Part shown: positions 42,287 through 50,262 of the stretch, one piece after another
Numbering within the stretch: position 1 is the first letter of the stretch
How the letters are laid out: each line of letters opens with the position of its first letter
From: CALMEC01 sp963706315
Lineage (GTDB): Bacteria; Actinomycetota; Thermoleophilia; Miltoncostaeales; Miltoncostaeaceae
Direction of reading: 5' to 3'
DNA length: 64,000 bases
Assembly (NCBI GenBank): GCA_963706315.1
Contig: CAVPMA010000015.1
Coordinates: 868,001 to 932,000 of the forward strand
Made by a program: the position numbers and the translations under genes
Notes under the pieces: generated by a model
What the model saw: the letters and a program-made list of their open reading frames with translations, nothing else
What the model was told of the DNA's origin: nothing
The model's database searches: none

Positions 42287-42958
42287 CTAGTACGGCGGTT
42301 GGGCCTCGTGCCACTCGCCGATGGCCCGGAACGCCGCCCAGAATGCCCGTTTCGCGTTCTGCTCGTCGAGCGACACGTCGATGTCGGGGACGTAGAGCGC
42401 CTCGATGGTGGGGGTCCAGCGTTGAACGACTCCGACCTGGTCCGCGAGGGGCTCCGCGAGCGGGTAGTCGAGGCGGTTGATTGCATCGAGCGCGCGATCG
42501 CCCATCGGCACGACGAGCTTCGGCATGACGATCGCGATCTCCTCGGCGAGCCACGGCGGGCAGAGCTCCGCCGCGTCGGACTCGGCGAGATGGCTGCACT
42601 TGATCGCGAGCGTCCCGTACATCGTCATCGGGTCGATGCCGAGGCGCTGCACGCTCTTCAGGATCGCGGTGCCCGCACGGCCAAAGAACGCGACTCCCTC
42701 CTGGCGCTCCGCGAGGCCCGCCGACCACTTCACCATCATGATCTCGGCCTGGGGCGAGCCGGACGCCAGAACGGGGAGCTCGTCCTTCGGCGCGCAATGG
42801 CGGCACGCCAGGATGTCGCGGTTGAGCGCCTCGATCTCGGCGATGGAACGGCGCAGGTAGGCGTCCTGGATCTCTGAGGTGGATCCCGCCGGTGTTGCGC
42901 CCTGCTTCGGTCTCGGCCGGATCTGTCGGGGCTCGTTGCCTGGTGTGTCGGGGGTCAT
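42287..42958 (-). CDS. Uracil-DNA-glycosylase superfamily protein, active-site motifs degenerate
   Basis: A 223-residue protein of the family 4/5 UDG fold. Cys52, Cys55, Cys121 and Cys133 match the Fe-S cluster spacing, and GVAFFGRAGTAIL, CSHLAESDAAELCPPWL and VVPMGDRALDAI fit the fold. The usual first motif (GEAPGxxED in family 4) is replaced by VKWSAGLAERQ, and no HPS-type motif is seen near the C-terminus. It may have lost glycosylase activity or have a different substrate. The start is a possible leaderless ATG (TAGATG 8 nt upstream). Confidence 0.7.
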   Translation of the reverse strand: MTPDTPGNEPRQIRPRPKQGATPAGSTSEIQDAYLRRSIAEIEALNRDILACRHCAPKDELPVLASGSPQAEIMMVKWSAGLAERQEGVAFFGRAGTAILKSVQRLGIDPMTMYGTLAIKCSHLAESDAAELCPPWLAEEIAIVMPKLVVPMGDRALDAINRLDYPLAEPLADQVGVVQRWTPTIEALYVPDIDVSLDEQNAKRAFWAAFRAIGEWHEAQPPY

Positions 42959-43011
42959 CGGCGACGCATCTATTGGACCTGCGGGGTGGGAAATCCTGCG
43001 TGAAACGCGTT

Positions 43012-44838
43012 TCAGTTCGACGGGGCCGTTGGACGGCGTCTCTCACGCGCGAGCCGGGTGCGAAGTCCACGCCGCCGCTGCGCTGGTTCGGCGTCCACCA
43101 GCGCATCGAGGAACTCCCGCGGCGACGTGAACGACCGCATCCGCAGGTGCGCCGAACCGATCTCCTCGACGGCGTTCGCCCCGCTGCCGGCAGTGGTCAA
43201 CATCCCGAAGCGCTGGGCGAGGCGGGCGGCATCGACGCCAGTGGCGGCACGGCCCGCCGGCGCGGGGCCGCTTAGCGACTCGAAGCAGTCGAGCATCCCG
43301 CGGTGGCGGCGCAGGAGGTCTTGACTCGGCGGCTCCGTCCAGACCGGATGCGGCACCAGCACCAGCCCGCCCTGCCCGTGGATCGCGTCGGCGGTCTCCT
43401 CCAGCCCGAGCCCATGGGGGATGGCGGCGCGCAGGAAGAGGCCCACGAGGCCACCGTCGCGCGAGCGCACCGACTGGCCCGGAATGACCAGGAGCCGCGA
43501 CCGGGCGATGCGGGCCGCCTCCAAACCGGCGTCGGGGCCGGACTCGCCGATGAACGCGACTGCACCGATCCCCCGGGCGACGCATGCGTCCACGAGCTCT
43601 CGCGGGGTGAGCTCCGGTCCGGGATGGGCACGCAGGTCGGCCAGGATGCGACCGTGGGCCGGCGCGACCCCGGCGTCGCCTGCCTGCACGGCGTCGGCGT
43701 AGAGCGCCTCCAGCTCCTCCGCGACAACGTCCCAGCTCCGGCCCGCCGCGCGCGCCGCTGCGTGGGCACCGAGCGCCTCGCGCCGCTCGGCGTCGCCCGC
43801 GAGGTCGGACACCGTCGCCGTCCACAGATCACGTGAGAAGGGCGCCAGGGCGAGGCCCTCGGTTCCGTGCCGGATGAGCGCGTCGGCTTCGGCGCACCTC
43901 GGGACGATGAGCGCGAGCCCGCACGCCATCGCCTCCCGTGCCGCCGAGCCGGCGAGGTCGTCGGGTGTACTTACGAGCCCGATCCGGCCCGCGGCGAACG
44001 CCTCGGCACGGGCCTCCGGCCCCACGTCCGGGATGACGACGACCCGGTCGCGCAGCGCCTTCGGGACGCTGGCCCGGGTGCGCCAGGGTGCCTCTCGTGG
44101 CGCGAGGATCGTCACCTGGTCGACGGCGTCGAGGTTGAGCGTGCGCACCACCGTCATCGCGAACCGAAGGCCAGCGCGGTCAGCCCCGCGCGCGATCACG
44201 ACGAGCCCGGGCGGCCCGGCGGACGGGGCGGGGGGGTGGAAGCGCTCCAGGTCGACGCCACCGGGGACGACCTGGCAGTCGCGGGCGAACATCTCCGACA
44301 CCGCACGTCGCGCGGTCTCGCTGGTGGCCGCCCAGACGTCAACGCGGCCCATCGCGCGCTCGAGGAGCGGCTGCACGAAGGCCACCCCGGCGAGCTGCTC
44401 CGGGCGGTGGAACGTCATCGCGGTGACGCCGCGCGCGTGTCGCAGCGCCGCGAGGGCGGGGCTCGGGGCGAGCGGCTCGTGGACGTGTACCACGTCGAAC
44501 GGCACCGCCGACAGCGTGTCCTCGAGGGCGGAGGCCAGATCGATCGGGCCGCCGATTCGCCGCCTGGGACCGGCCGGCAAGGCGCGTCCGAGCGGAACGA
44601 CGACCACCTCGCCGGGCCCGGCGAGCGCGGCGGAGGTGTCACCGTCGCGAAGCGCCCGAAGGCGCCGCCGCCCGTCGTCGAGAAGCTCGGGACCGGTCGC
44701 GGGCGTGAGGATGCTCACCCGGTGCCCGCGGCGTGCGAGCGCCCGGGCCTCCTGCTCGATCCGCCAGGTCAGATCGTCGTGCGGGGGCCACGCATGCGGT
44801 GAGACGACGGCGATCGAGCGGGACGAGAACTCGGGCAC
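43012..44838 (-). CDS. GT4 glycosyltransferase fused to a PHP-like domain
   Basis: A 608-residue protein. Residues 1-390 are a GT-B glycosyltransferase (VVSPHAWPPHDDLTWRIEQEARALARRGH, VVHVHEPLAPS, VVPGGVDLERFHPP, and the donor-site region DLAGSAAREAMACGLALIVP). Residues ~398-560 are a PHP-type barrel (DLRAHPGPELTPRELVDACVARGIGAVAFI, VIPGQSVRSRDGGLVGLFLRAAIPHG, QGGLVLVPHPVW). The PHP metal ligands are mostly replaced: DLHxH is DLRAH, TDH is IGE, GEExxT is GQSVRS; only PHP 496-498 remains. The C-terminal domain is thus probably non-catalytic. GTG 44838 follows TAAGGT by 6 nt. Confidence 0.8.
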   Translation of the reverse strand: MPEFSSRSIAVVSPHAWPPHDDLTWRIEQEARALARRGHRVSILTPATGPELLDDGRRRLRALRDGDTSAALAGPGEVVVVPLGRALPAGPRRRIGGPIDLASALEDTLSAVPFDVVHVHEPLAPSPALAALRHARGVTAMTFHRPEQLAGVAFVQPLLERAMGRVDVWAATSETARRAVSEMFARDCQVVPGGVDLERFHPPAPSAGPPGLVVIARGADRAGLRFAMTVVRTLNLDAVDQVTILAPREAPWRTRASVPKALRDRVVVIPDVGPEARAEAFAAGRIGLVSTPDDLAGSAAREAMACGLALIVPRCAEADALIRHGTEGLALAPFSRDLWTATVSDLAGDAERREALGAHAAARAAGRSWDVVAEELEALYADAVQAGDAGVAPAHGRILADLRAHPGPELTPRELVDACVARGIGAVAFIGESGPDAGLEAARIARSRLLVIPGQSVRSRDGGLVGLFLRAAIPHGLGLEETADAIHGQGGLVLVPHPVWTEPPSQDLLRRHRGMLDCFESLSGPAPAGRAATGVDAARLAQRFGMLTTAGSGANAVEEIGSAHLRMRSFTSPREFLDALVDAEPAQRRRGLRTRLARERRRPTAPSN

Positions 44839-44844
44839 CGGCCG

Positions 44845-44850
44845 ACCTTA
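44845..44850 (-). promoter_or_regulatory. -10 box of a leaderless start
   Basis: TAAGGT on the minus strand lies 6 nt before GTG 44838 of the GT4-PHP gene, without a Shine-Dalgarno. Confidence 0.45.
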
Positions 44851-44904
44851 CCACCAGTCGCCATGGCGCCGGCCCCGCGGGGACGCGCGTGCCACCAGGA
44901 TGCG

Positions 44905-44940
44905 ACGACGGCCCGGCTCGATCGAACCGGGCCGCCGTCG
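44905..44940 (-). terminator. Hairpin after ino1
   Basis: On the minus strand CGGCCCGG...CCGGGCCG pair around a TTCGATCGAG loop that itself contains a short palindrome. It lies 15-50 bp after the ino1 stop and before the GT4-PHP promoter. No T-run. Confidence 0.5.
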
Positions 44941-44954
44941 ATGCGAACGGAGGA

Positions 44955-46103
44955 CTATTCGCCGGCGTTCACCGCGGTGACCGAGTCGGCCGCGGCCGGG
45001 GCGGCGTCCGCGCCGGTGAGCACGCGGTTCGACTCACCGCTGATGAACGCGTCGGTGAGCTCCCGGCAGACATCGTCGGGGTGCTGCACCGGGGGGCTCT
45101 TCATGAAGTACGACGACGGGCCCTCCAGGGTGCCGGACAGGCCGCGGTCGAGCGCGAGCTTCGCGCAGCGGACCGCGTCGATGACGATGCCGGCGGAGTT
45201 CGGCGAGTCCCATACCTCGAGCTTGAGCTCCATGTTGAGCGGGACGTCTCCGAAGCCCTGACCCTCGAGGCGGATGTGCGCCCACTTGCGGTCCGTCAGC
45301 CACGGCACGTAGTCGCTCGGGCCGATGTGGATGTCGCGGGCGTCGATCTCCTGTCCGAGCACCGAGGTGACCGCGTTCGTCTTCGAGATCTTCTTCGAGG
45401 CGAGTCGCTCACGCTCGAGCATGTTGAGGAAGTCGGTGTTCCCCCCGAAGTTGAGCTGGCTCGTGTGCTGCATCTTCACTCCGCGCTCCCGCATGAGCCG
45501 CGCGAGGGTGCGGTGCACGATCGTGGCGCCGACCTGGCTCTTGATGTCGTCGCCGATCACCGGAACGCCATGCTCCACGAAGCGGCGCTGCCAGTACGGC
45601 TCGCGGCCGATGAACACCGGAATGCAGTTCACGAACGCGCAGCCGGCCTGCAGGATCTGCTCGACATACCACTTCGTCGCCTGCTCCGATCCCACCGGGA
45701 GGTAGCTCACGACGACGTGCGTGTTGGTGTCCTTGAGGAGTTGCACGATGTCGGCCGTCGGGCCGGGTGCTTTCGTGATGACCTCGCTGAGGTACTTGCC
45801 GAGGCCGTCGTGCGTCATGCCCCGCTGCACCGTGACACCGCTCTTCGGCACCTCGGCGAAGCGGTAGGTGTTGTTCGGCTCGGTGTAGATGGCCTCGCCG
45901 AGGTCGCGACCAACCTTCCGGGCGTCGATGTCGATGGCGGCCGTGAAGTTGATGTCGCTCACGTGGTAGCCGCCGAGATTGACGTGCATCAGGCCCGGGA
46001 CGAACTCGTCGTCCTTCGCATCACGGTAGTAGTGGACGCCCTGGACCAGGGACGACGCGCAGTTGCCCACGCCGATGATCGCGACGTTGACCGGACCCTT
46101 CAC
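44955..46103 (-). CDS. ino1: Inositol-3-phosphate synthase
   Basis: Converts glucose-6-phosphate to myo-inositol-3-phosphate with NAD, the first step to inositol lipids. The 382-residue protein has the Rossmann start VNVAIIGVGNCASSLVQGV, VSYLPVGSEQATKWYVEQ, FVNCIPVFIG, GDDIKSQVGATIVHRTLA and LNFGGNTDFLNM, all family hallmarks of the short actinobacterial type. GTG 46103 is preceded by AGGAGG. It lies 33 bp after a CDP-alcohol phosphotransferase gene, which fits an inositol-phospholipid unit. Confidence 0.94.
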   Translation of the reverse strand: MKGPVNVAIIGVGNCASSLVQGVHYYRDAKDDEFVPGLMHVNLGGYHVSDINFTAAIDIDARKVGRDLGEAIYTEPNNTYRFAEVPKSGVTVQRGMTHDGLGKYLSEVITKAPGPTADIVQLLKDTNTHVVVSYLPVGSEQATKWYVEQILQAGCAFVNCIPVFIGREPYWQRRFVEHGVPVIGDDIKSQVGATIVHRTLARLMRERGVKMQHTSQLNFGGNTDFLNMLERERLASKKISKTNAVTSVLGQEIDARDIHIGPSDYVPWLTDRKWAHIRLEGQGFGDVPLNMELKLEVWDSPNSAGIVIDAVRCAKLALDRGLSGTLEGPSSYFMKSPPVQHPDDVCRELTDAFISGESNRVLTGADAAPAAADSVTAVNAGE

Positions 46104-46141
46104 AGGTGACCTCCTGATTGGTGTACGACCTGCCGATTAGT
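46104..46141 (-). repeat. Imperfect 19-bp tandem repeat over the ino1 ribosome-binding site
   Basis: On the minus strand TACACTAATCGGCAGGTCG is followed by TACACCAATCAGGAGGTCA (15 of 19 identical). The first copy covers the stop codon of the upstream gene; the second carries the AGGAGG of ino1. Confidence 0.5.
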
Positions 46142-46763
46142 GTACAGCATCGGAGTGGCGCAGCGCGCGCCACACGTACACCACCCGCTGCACGACGGTC
46201 AGCACCGTCAGCGCGGCGAGCACGTAGATGACGACCTCGGTCACGTGGTCGATCGGAGCGAAGAAGATGGCGGCCGCGGTCAGCACGATGCGCTCCGGAC
46301 GGCTCATGAGCCCGCCGCGGTTCGAATCGACCCCTAGGCCCTCGGCACGAGCCCGGGTGTACGACACGAGGAACGACGCCGTCAGCGCGAGGAAGCACGC
46401 GCCCAGGGCCCACCACTGCTCGTCGCGGGCGAGCGTTACGCCGATCGCGCCGAGCACGAGGCCCTCGGCCGTGCGGTCGAGGGTGGAGTCCAGGAAGGCG
46501 CCGAACTCGCTCACCTTGCCGGAGAGGCGTGCGACGGAGCCGTCGAGCATATCCATGATGCTGCCGAACACGAACACGAACCCGGCGGCGAGCCAGTGGC
46601 GCTGCAGCACCAGCACACACGTCGCGATCGCGCCAGCGAATCCGATCAGCGTGAGCGTGTTCGGCCCGATCCCGAGCCGGACGAGCAGGCGGATGATCGG
46701 GCCGACTCCGGCCCGTACGCCGTCGGCGATGCGTTGGCGGAGCGGCCGTGGTGACCGTTCCAG
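46137..46763 (-). CDS. CDP-alcohol phosphatidyltransferase family protein
   Basis: An integral membrane enzyme that would transfer a phosphatidyl group from CDP-diacylglycerol to an alcohol. The motif is complete: DGSVARLSGKVSEFGAFLDSTLDR follows FGSIMDML (D-x2-DG-x2-AR-x8-G-x3-D-x3-D). About six helices follow. With ino1 next door, inositol or inositol phosphate is a likely acceptor. The start is unclear: no ATG/GTG/TTG lies near the family N-terminus. CTG 46763, in LERSPRPLRQRIADGV, gives 208 residues but has no good Shine-Dalgarno. Confidence 0.8.
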   Translation of the reverse strand: MERSPRPLRQRIADGVRAGVGPIIRLLVRLGIGPNTLTLIGFAGAIATCVLVLQRHWLAAGFVFVFGSIMDMLDGSVARLSGKVSEFGAFLDSTLDRTAEGLVLGAIGVTLARDEQWWALGACFLALTASFLVSYTRARAEGLGVDSNRGGLMSRPERIVLTAAAIFFAPIDHVTEVVIYVLAALTVLTVVQRVVYVWRALRHSDAVH

Positions 46764-46839
46764 ATCCTCGGTGTGTGTGGAGATCGGCGGCTCGCGTTCG
46801 AAGTCGGTCGCGCCGGGGGGGCCGCGACGTCGGTGGACG

Positions 46840-46845
46840 TAGGAT
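46840..46845 (+). promoter_or_regulatory. -10 box near the FAH gene start
   Basis: TAGGAT lies 8 nt before ATG 46854. Read on the other strand the same spot gives TATCCT, which could serve the divergent phosphotransferase gene. Confidence 0.4.
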
Positions 46846-46853
46846 AGCGACGC

Positions 46854-47657
46854 ATGAAGATCCTCACCTACGTCGCCCCCGACGGGCCCCGCGCCGGAGT
46901 GCTCGACGGCGACCTCGTGCAGCCCATCGGCGGGAGCGTCGCGGACGTCGTCCGGGGTGCGGCCATGGTGCCCGACGGCGATCCGATCCCGCTGACCGAT
47001 GTGACCCTGGCGGCGCCGTTGCGTCCCGGCAAGCTCATCGGCATCGGCTTGAACTTCCGCGATCACGCTGCCGAGACAGGCAAGCCGGTGCCGCAGATGC
47101 CGCTCCTGTTCGCGAAGCTGCCGACGTCCGTGACGGGCCCCGCCGGCCCGGTGGTGCTGCCGCCATACACCACGGAGCCGGACTTCGAAGGGGAGCTCGC
47201 CGTCGTGATCGGGCGGACGGCTCGTGACGTCGCGCCGGACGAGGCCCTTGGTCACGTGTTCGGCTACGCCGTGATGGACGACGTGAGCGCCCGCGATCGC
47301 CAGCGTGAGGAGCCCCAGTGGGTGCGCGCGAAGGGCGCGGACACGTTCGCCCCGTGGGGGCCGTGGATCACGACCGCGGACGAGGTGCCCGACCCTCAGG
47401 CGCTGCGCATCCGCACCTGGGTGTCGGGCGAGCCGATGCAAGACGGGACGACCGCCGACATGGTCTTCCCGGTCGCCGAGCTCATCGCGTTCATCTCGAG
47501 CTCGTTCACCCTCGAGCCGGGGGACGTCATCACGACCGGCACCCCCGCCGGCGTCGGCGTGGCCCGTGTTCCTCCTCGCTTTCTCAGGCCGGGCGACGTG
47601 GTGCGGATCGAGATCGACGGCCTCGGCGCGATCGAGCACCCGGTGGTCGGGTCGTGA
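46854..47657 (+). CDS. Fumarylacetoacetate hydrolase (FAH) family protein
   Basis: A 267-residue protein with an N-terminal FAA_hydrolase_N-like region and the catalytic FAH fold: GKLIGIGLNFRDHAAETG, PLLFAKLPTSVTGP, the metal-binding Glu/Asp in PDFEGELAVVIG, GYAVMDDVSARDRQ, KGADTFAPWGPWI, and the end GDVITTGTPAGVG. The substrate is not predictable; many homologues open acylpyruvates or decarboxylate oxaloacetate. The start appears leaderless. The stop overlaps the next gene (GTGA). Confidence 0.9.
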   Translation: MKILTYVAPDGPRAGVLDGDLVQPIGGSVADVVRGAAMVPDGDPIPLTDVTLAAPLRPGKLIGIGLNFRDHAAETGKPVPQMPLLFAKLPTSVTGPAGPVVLPPYTTEPDFEGELAVVIGRTARDVAPDEALGHVFGYAVMDDVSARDRQREEPQWVRAKGADTFAPWGPWITTADEVPDPQALRIRTWVSGEPMQDGTTADMVFPVAELIAFISSSFTLEPGDVITTGTPAGVGVARVPPRFLRPGDVVRIEIDGLGAIEHPVVGS

Positions 47658-48400
47658 GCGGCGCCGACCGCTTCGGTCTGCTCATCGCCCGGTCCGGTGC
47701 CGTCCTGCCGCGCGGGGTGCTGGGCGACGAGGCGCGGGCGTTCGCCGGTGCGATCGCCGCCGGCGCGGCGGTCGGTGAGCTGCGGCGCTTGCGGCTCCTG
47801 ACCTCAGAGGCGCACTGGGGCCAGCTTCGTCTCGCGCTGGGCGCGGCACTCGAGCGGTACGGGGGCGAGGCGCCCGACGCGGCCACCGTCGAGGCGCTGG
47901 AGCTGACGCTCGACGACAACCCGGAGAATGCGTTCGCCCTGGCCGTCGCCGACGAGGCGGGCCGGTCCCTCGCCGCGGTGTTCGAGCGCAACGCCGATCG
48001 GCTCGCGCTGATCGAGGCTCGTCTCGTCGGCGGCGCGGCGGGCGACGTCGACGTTGCGCTGGTGATCGGCGCGATGGTCGTCGACCTCCTCGACTTCGAC
48101 CCGGAGGACTTCGAGCAGGAGATCGCGGCGTACGTCGGCGCGGGGGAGACCGACGCTGCCCGCGCGGAGCTCGCCCGGTCGACGGGTGACCTCGACTCGC
48201 GCGAATGGGCCCGCGAAGAGCTCCGGCGGATCGACGCGCCCGACGCGCCGATCGCCTCGCGGTCCCTCGCCGCGATCGCCGCGGGGGCTCCGCCGGAGGA
48301 TCCGGCGGCGGACGCGGTCTGGGTGGCGGCGATCCTCGCGCTCGTCGAGCAGGCGGTGGAGTACGCGGTGGTGAGCAGCCAGAACGGAGGCGATGCCTGA
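47654..48400 (+). CDS. Hypothetical alanine-rich helical protein
   Basis: A 248-residue protein that I do not recognise. It is acidic and alpha-helical with no signal peptide or membrane segment. Recurrent hydrophobic helices (LVIGAMVVDLLDF, AVWVAAILALVEQAVEYAV) separate charged stretches. GTG 47654 overlaps the FAH stop, and its own stop overlaps the proposed CTG start of the HAD gene, so the three are translated together. Base use matches the neighbours. Confidence 0.65.
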   Translation: MSGADRFGLLIARSGAVLPRGVLGDEARAFAGAIAAGAAVGELRRLRLLTSEAHWGQLRLALGAALERYGGEAPDAATVEALELTLDDNPENAFALAVADEAGRSLAAVFERNADRLALIEARLVGGAAGDVDVALVIGAMVVDLLDFDPEDFEQEIAAYVGAGETDAARAELARSTGDLDSREWAREELRRIDAPDAPIASRSLAAIAAGAPPEDPAADAVWVAAILALVEQAVEYAVVSSQNGGDA

Positions 48401-49056
48401 GCGGCCGATGGGCCACGTTCGACTGCTACGGCACCCTGATCGACTGGGAGGGTGGCCTCCGGTCGGCGTTCCGGTCGGTCTGGCCGGACGCAGACGCCGA
48501 CGTGTTGCTTCGCCGTCACCACGCCGTCGAGCCGCTCGTGCAGGAGGGCCGCGACCTTCCCTACCGTGAGGTGCTCGCCCGGTGCCTCGAGGCGGTGGCG
48601 GCGATCGAGGGCCGGTCGCTCGCCGTCAGCGACAGGCTCGCCCTGGCCGAGTCGCTTCCCTCGTGGTCGCCGTTCCCCGAGGTGCCGCAGGGGCTCGCCG
48701 AGCTCCGCGTGCGGGGCTGGCGGCTGGGGATCCTGTCGAACACAGATCCGGACCTCCTCGCCGCGTCGATCGGGAACATCGGGGTCGAGGTGGACCTGCG
48801 GATCACCGCCGCCGAGGTCGGCTCGTACAAGCCGGCGTACGGTCACTGGCGGCGGTTCTTCGCGGTGAGCGGCGCCGACCCCGCCCGTCATGTCCACGTG
48901 GCGGCAAGCCTGTTCCACGACATCGCGCCGGCGGCCGACCTCGGGGTGCCGGCGGTGTGGGTCAACCGGCTCGCGGAGACGAGCCCGCTGCCGCGCACGG
49001 CGGAGCTCGCCGACCTGAGCGGGCTCCCGGACACTCTCGACGCGATCGTCCCCTAG
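48397..49056 (+). CDS. HAD-superfamily hydrolase, haloacid-dehalogenase-like, probable CTG start
   Basis: A 219-residue HAD protein of the type II haloacid dehalogenase-like group. The nucleophile is Asp9 in WATFDCYGTLIDW. LGILSNTDPDLLAAS is the Ser/Thr motif, EVGSYKPAYGHW carries the Lys, and HVAASLFHDIAPAADLG the acidic pair. No ATG, GTG or TTG lies in frame before the motif. CTG 48397 is 6 nt after GGAGG (48386-48390) and overlaps the previous stop as CTGA. Starting later would remove the nucleophile. Substrate unknown. Confidence 0.85.
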   Translation: MSGRWATFDCYGTLIDWEGGLRSAFRSVWPDADADVLLRRHHAVEPLVQEGRDLPYREVLARCLEAVAAIEGRSLAVSDRLALAESLPSWSPFPEVPQGLAELRVRGWRLGILSNTDPDLLAASIGNIGVEVDLRITAAEVGSYKPAYGHWRRFFAVSGADPARHVHVAASLFHDIAPAADLGVPAVWVNRLAETSPLPRTAELADLSGLPDTLDAIVP

Positions 49057-49127
49057 CCGTCGCGTCGCCGGGTGTCACTCGCGGGGCGGCACGCCGCAGT
49101 CGGCGAGGACGACGCGTCGTATCGCGA

Positions 49128-49161
49128 CGCCAATTGACGTCGTCGCCGACGCCAATTGGCG
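49128..49161. repeat. Palindrome pair B (21-22-bp-period repeat)
   Basis: CGCCAATTGACG (49128-49139), 10-nt spacer TCGTCGCCGA, CGCCAATTGGCG (49150-49161). The arms pair with one mismatch. It lies in the 179-bp gap between the convergent HAD and reductase genes. Confidence 0.75.
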
Positions 49162-49235
49162 CGTGGGGCCGCGCGACGCGATCGACCCGCTTCGACACGC
49201 GGATGGACTCAGGGAGTGACGGCCCCGCGGGGCCG

Positions 49236-50153
49236 TCAAGCGCCCTGGGCGATCCCGGCGCGCTCGAGGATCTCCGGCACCGATTCCTCCCACGCCACCG
49301 CCATGACGTGGCAGCCGGCGACGCCCTCGGTCTCGCGGAGACGCTCGATGACCTCGACGCAGATGCGCTTGCCTTCCTCGCCCTCGTCGTCGGCCTGCTC
49401 CATCCGGCGGATCAGCTCGTCGGGCACCTCGACCCCCCACACCTTGTCGCGCATGTGGATCGCCATGCGCAGGTGCTTGAACGGCCCGACGCCGATGATC
49501 AGCTTCGGCCACGACGGCAGGTCGGCCGCCCGGAGTCGCTCGAGGAACTCGTCGAGGGCATCCGGCATGTAGGTGATCTGCGTCTGGAAGAAGTCCGCCC
49601 CGGCCTCGAGCTTGGCGCGGATCTTCTGGATCTCGATGTCGGCGTCCGGCGCGAACGGGTTCGCCGTCGCGCCGATGTGCAGGTACGGCGCCTCGCCCTT
49701 GAGCTCCTCCGACTCCGCGTTTGCGAAGTGGCCCGAGCGGAGCGAGCCCTGGAGCCGCAGCAGGGCCATCGTGTCGATGTCGTTGACGACCGCGGCGTCA
49801 GGGTGGTTCCCGATGTTGATCGGGTCGCCGCTCATGGCGAGGGTGTTGTGGATGCCCAGTGCGCTGGCGCCGAGCAGGTCGCTCGTGATCGCCATCCGGT
49901 TGCGGTCGCGAACGGTGATCTGCATCACCGGCTCCGCACCGGCCTCCAGGGCGATCCGCCCGGCGGCGATCGGCGACATGCGCGACTGCGCGGTCTGGTT
50001 GTCGGTGATGTTGACGGCATCGCAGACCGGGCCGAGCAGGAGCGCTTTCTCGATGACGGCCATCGGGTTGGCGTGCTTCGGCGGGCCCAGCTCGGCGGTG
50101 ACGGCGAACCTGCCGTCGGTCAGCGTGCGCTCCAGTCGTGTGGGAGTTGGCAT
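49236..50153 (-). CDS. Methylenetetrahydrofolate reductase family protein
   Basis: A 305-residue TIM-barrel protein of the MetF family: FAVTAELGPPKHANP at the start, VNITDNQTAQSRMSP, ITVRDRNRMAITSDLLGASALGI, TLAMSGDP, and GADFFQTQITYMPDALDEFLERL. It would reduce methylene-THF to methyl-THF for methionine synthesis, or the reverse in C1 catabolism. It is of the branched, non-E. coli type (similar to actinobacterial and archaeal versions). ATG 50153 lies 7 nt after TAGCCT without a Shine-Dalgarno. No met genes adjoin. Confidence 0.85.
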   Translation of the reverse strand: MPTPTRLERTLTDGRFAVTAELGPPKHANPMAVIEKALLLGPVCDAVNITDNQTAQSRMSPIAAGRIALEAGAEPVMQITVRDRNRMAITSDLLGASALGIHNTLAMSGDPINIGNHPDAAVVNDIDTMALLRLQGSLRSGHFANAESEELKGEAPYLHIGATANPFAPDADIEIQKIRAKLEAGADFFQTQITYMPDALDEFLERLRAADLPSWPKLIIGVGPFKHLRMAIHMRDKVWGVEVPDELIRRMEQADDEGEEGKRICVEVIERLRETEGVAGCHVMAVAWEESVPEILERAGIAQGA

Positions 50154-50160
50154 CGTTGCG

Positions 50161-50166
50161 AGGCTA
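50161..50166 (-). promoter_or_regulatory. -10 box of a leaderless start
   Basis: TAGCCT on the minus strand lies 7 nt before ATG 50153 of the reductase gene. Confidence 0.45.
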
Positions 50167-50262
50167 GCAAGAACCCCGGAGCAGCCCACGGGCGGCATGC
50201 GCGGTTCGGGTCGTTCATCGTGAGCCATCAGGGTCCGGGGATCGGCTGCCGATGAGACGGGT

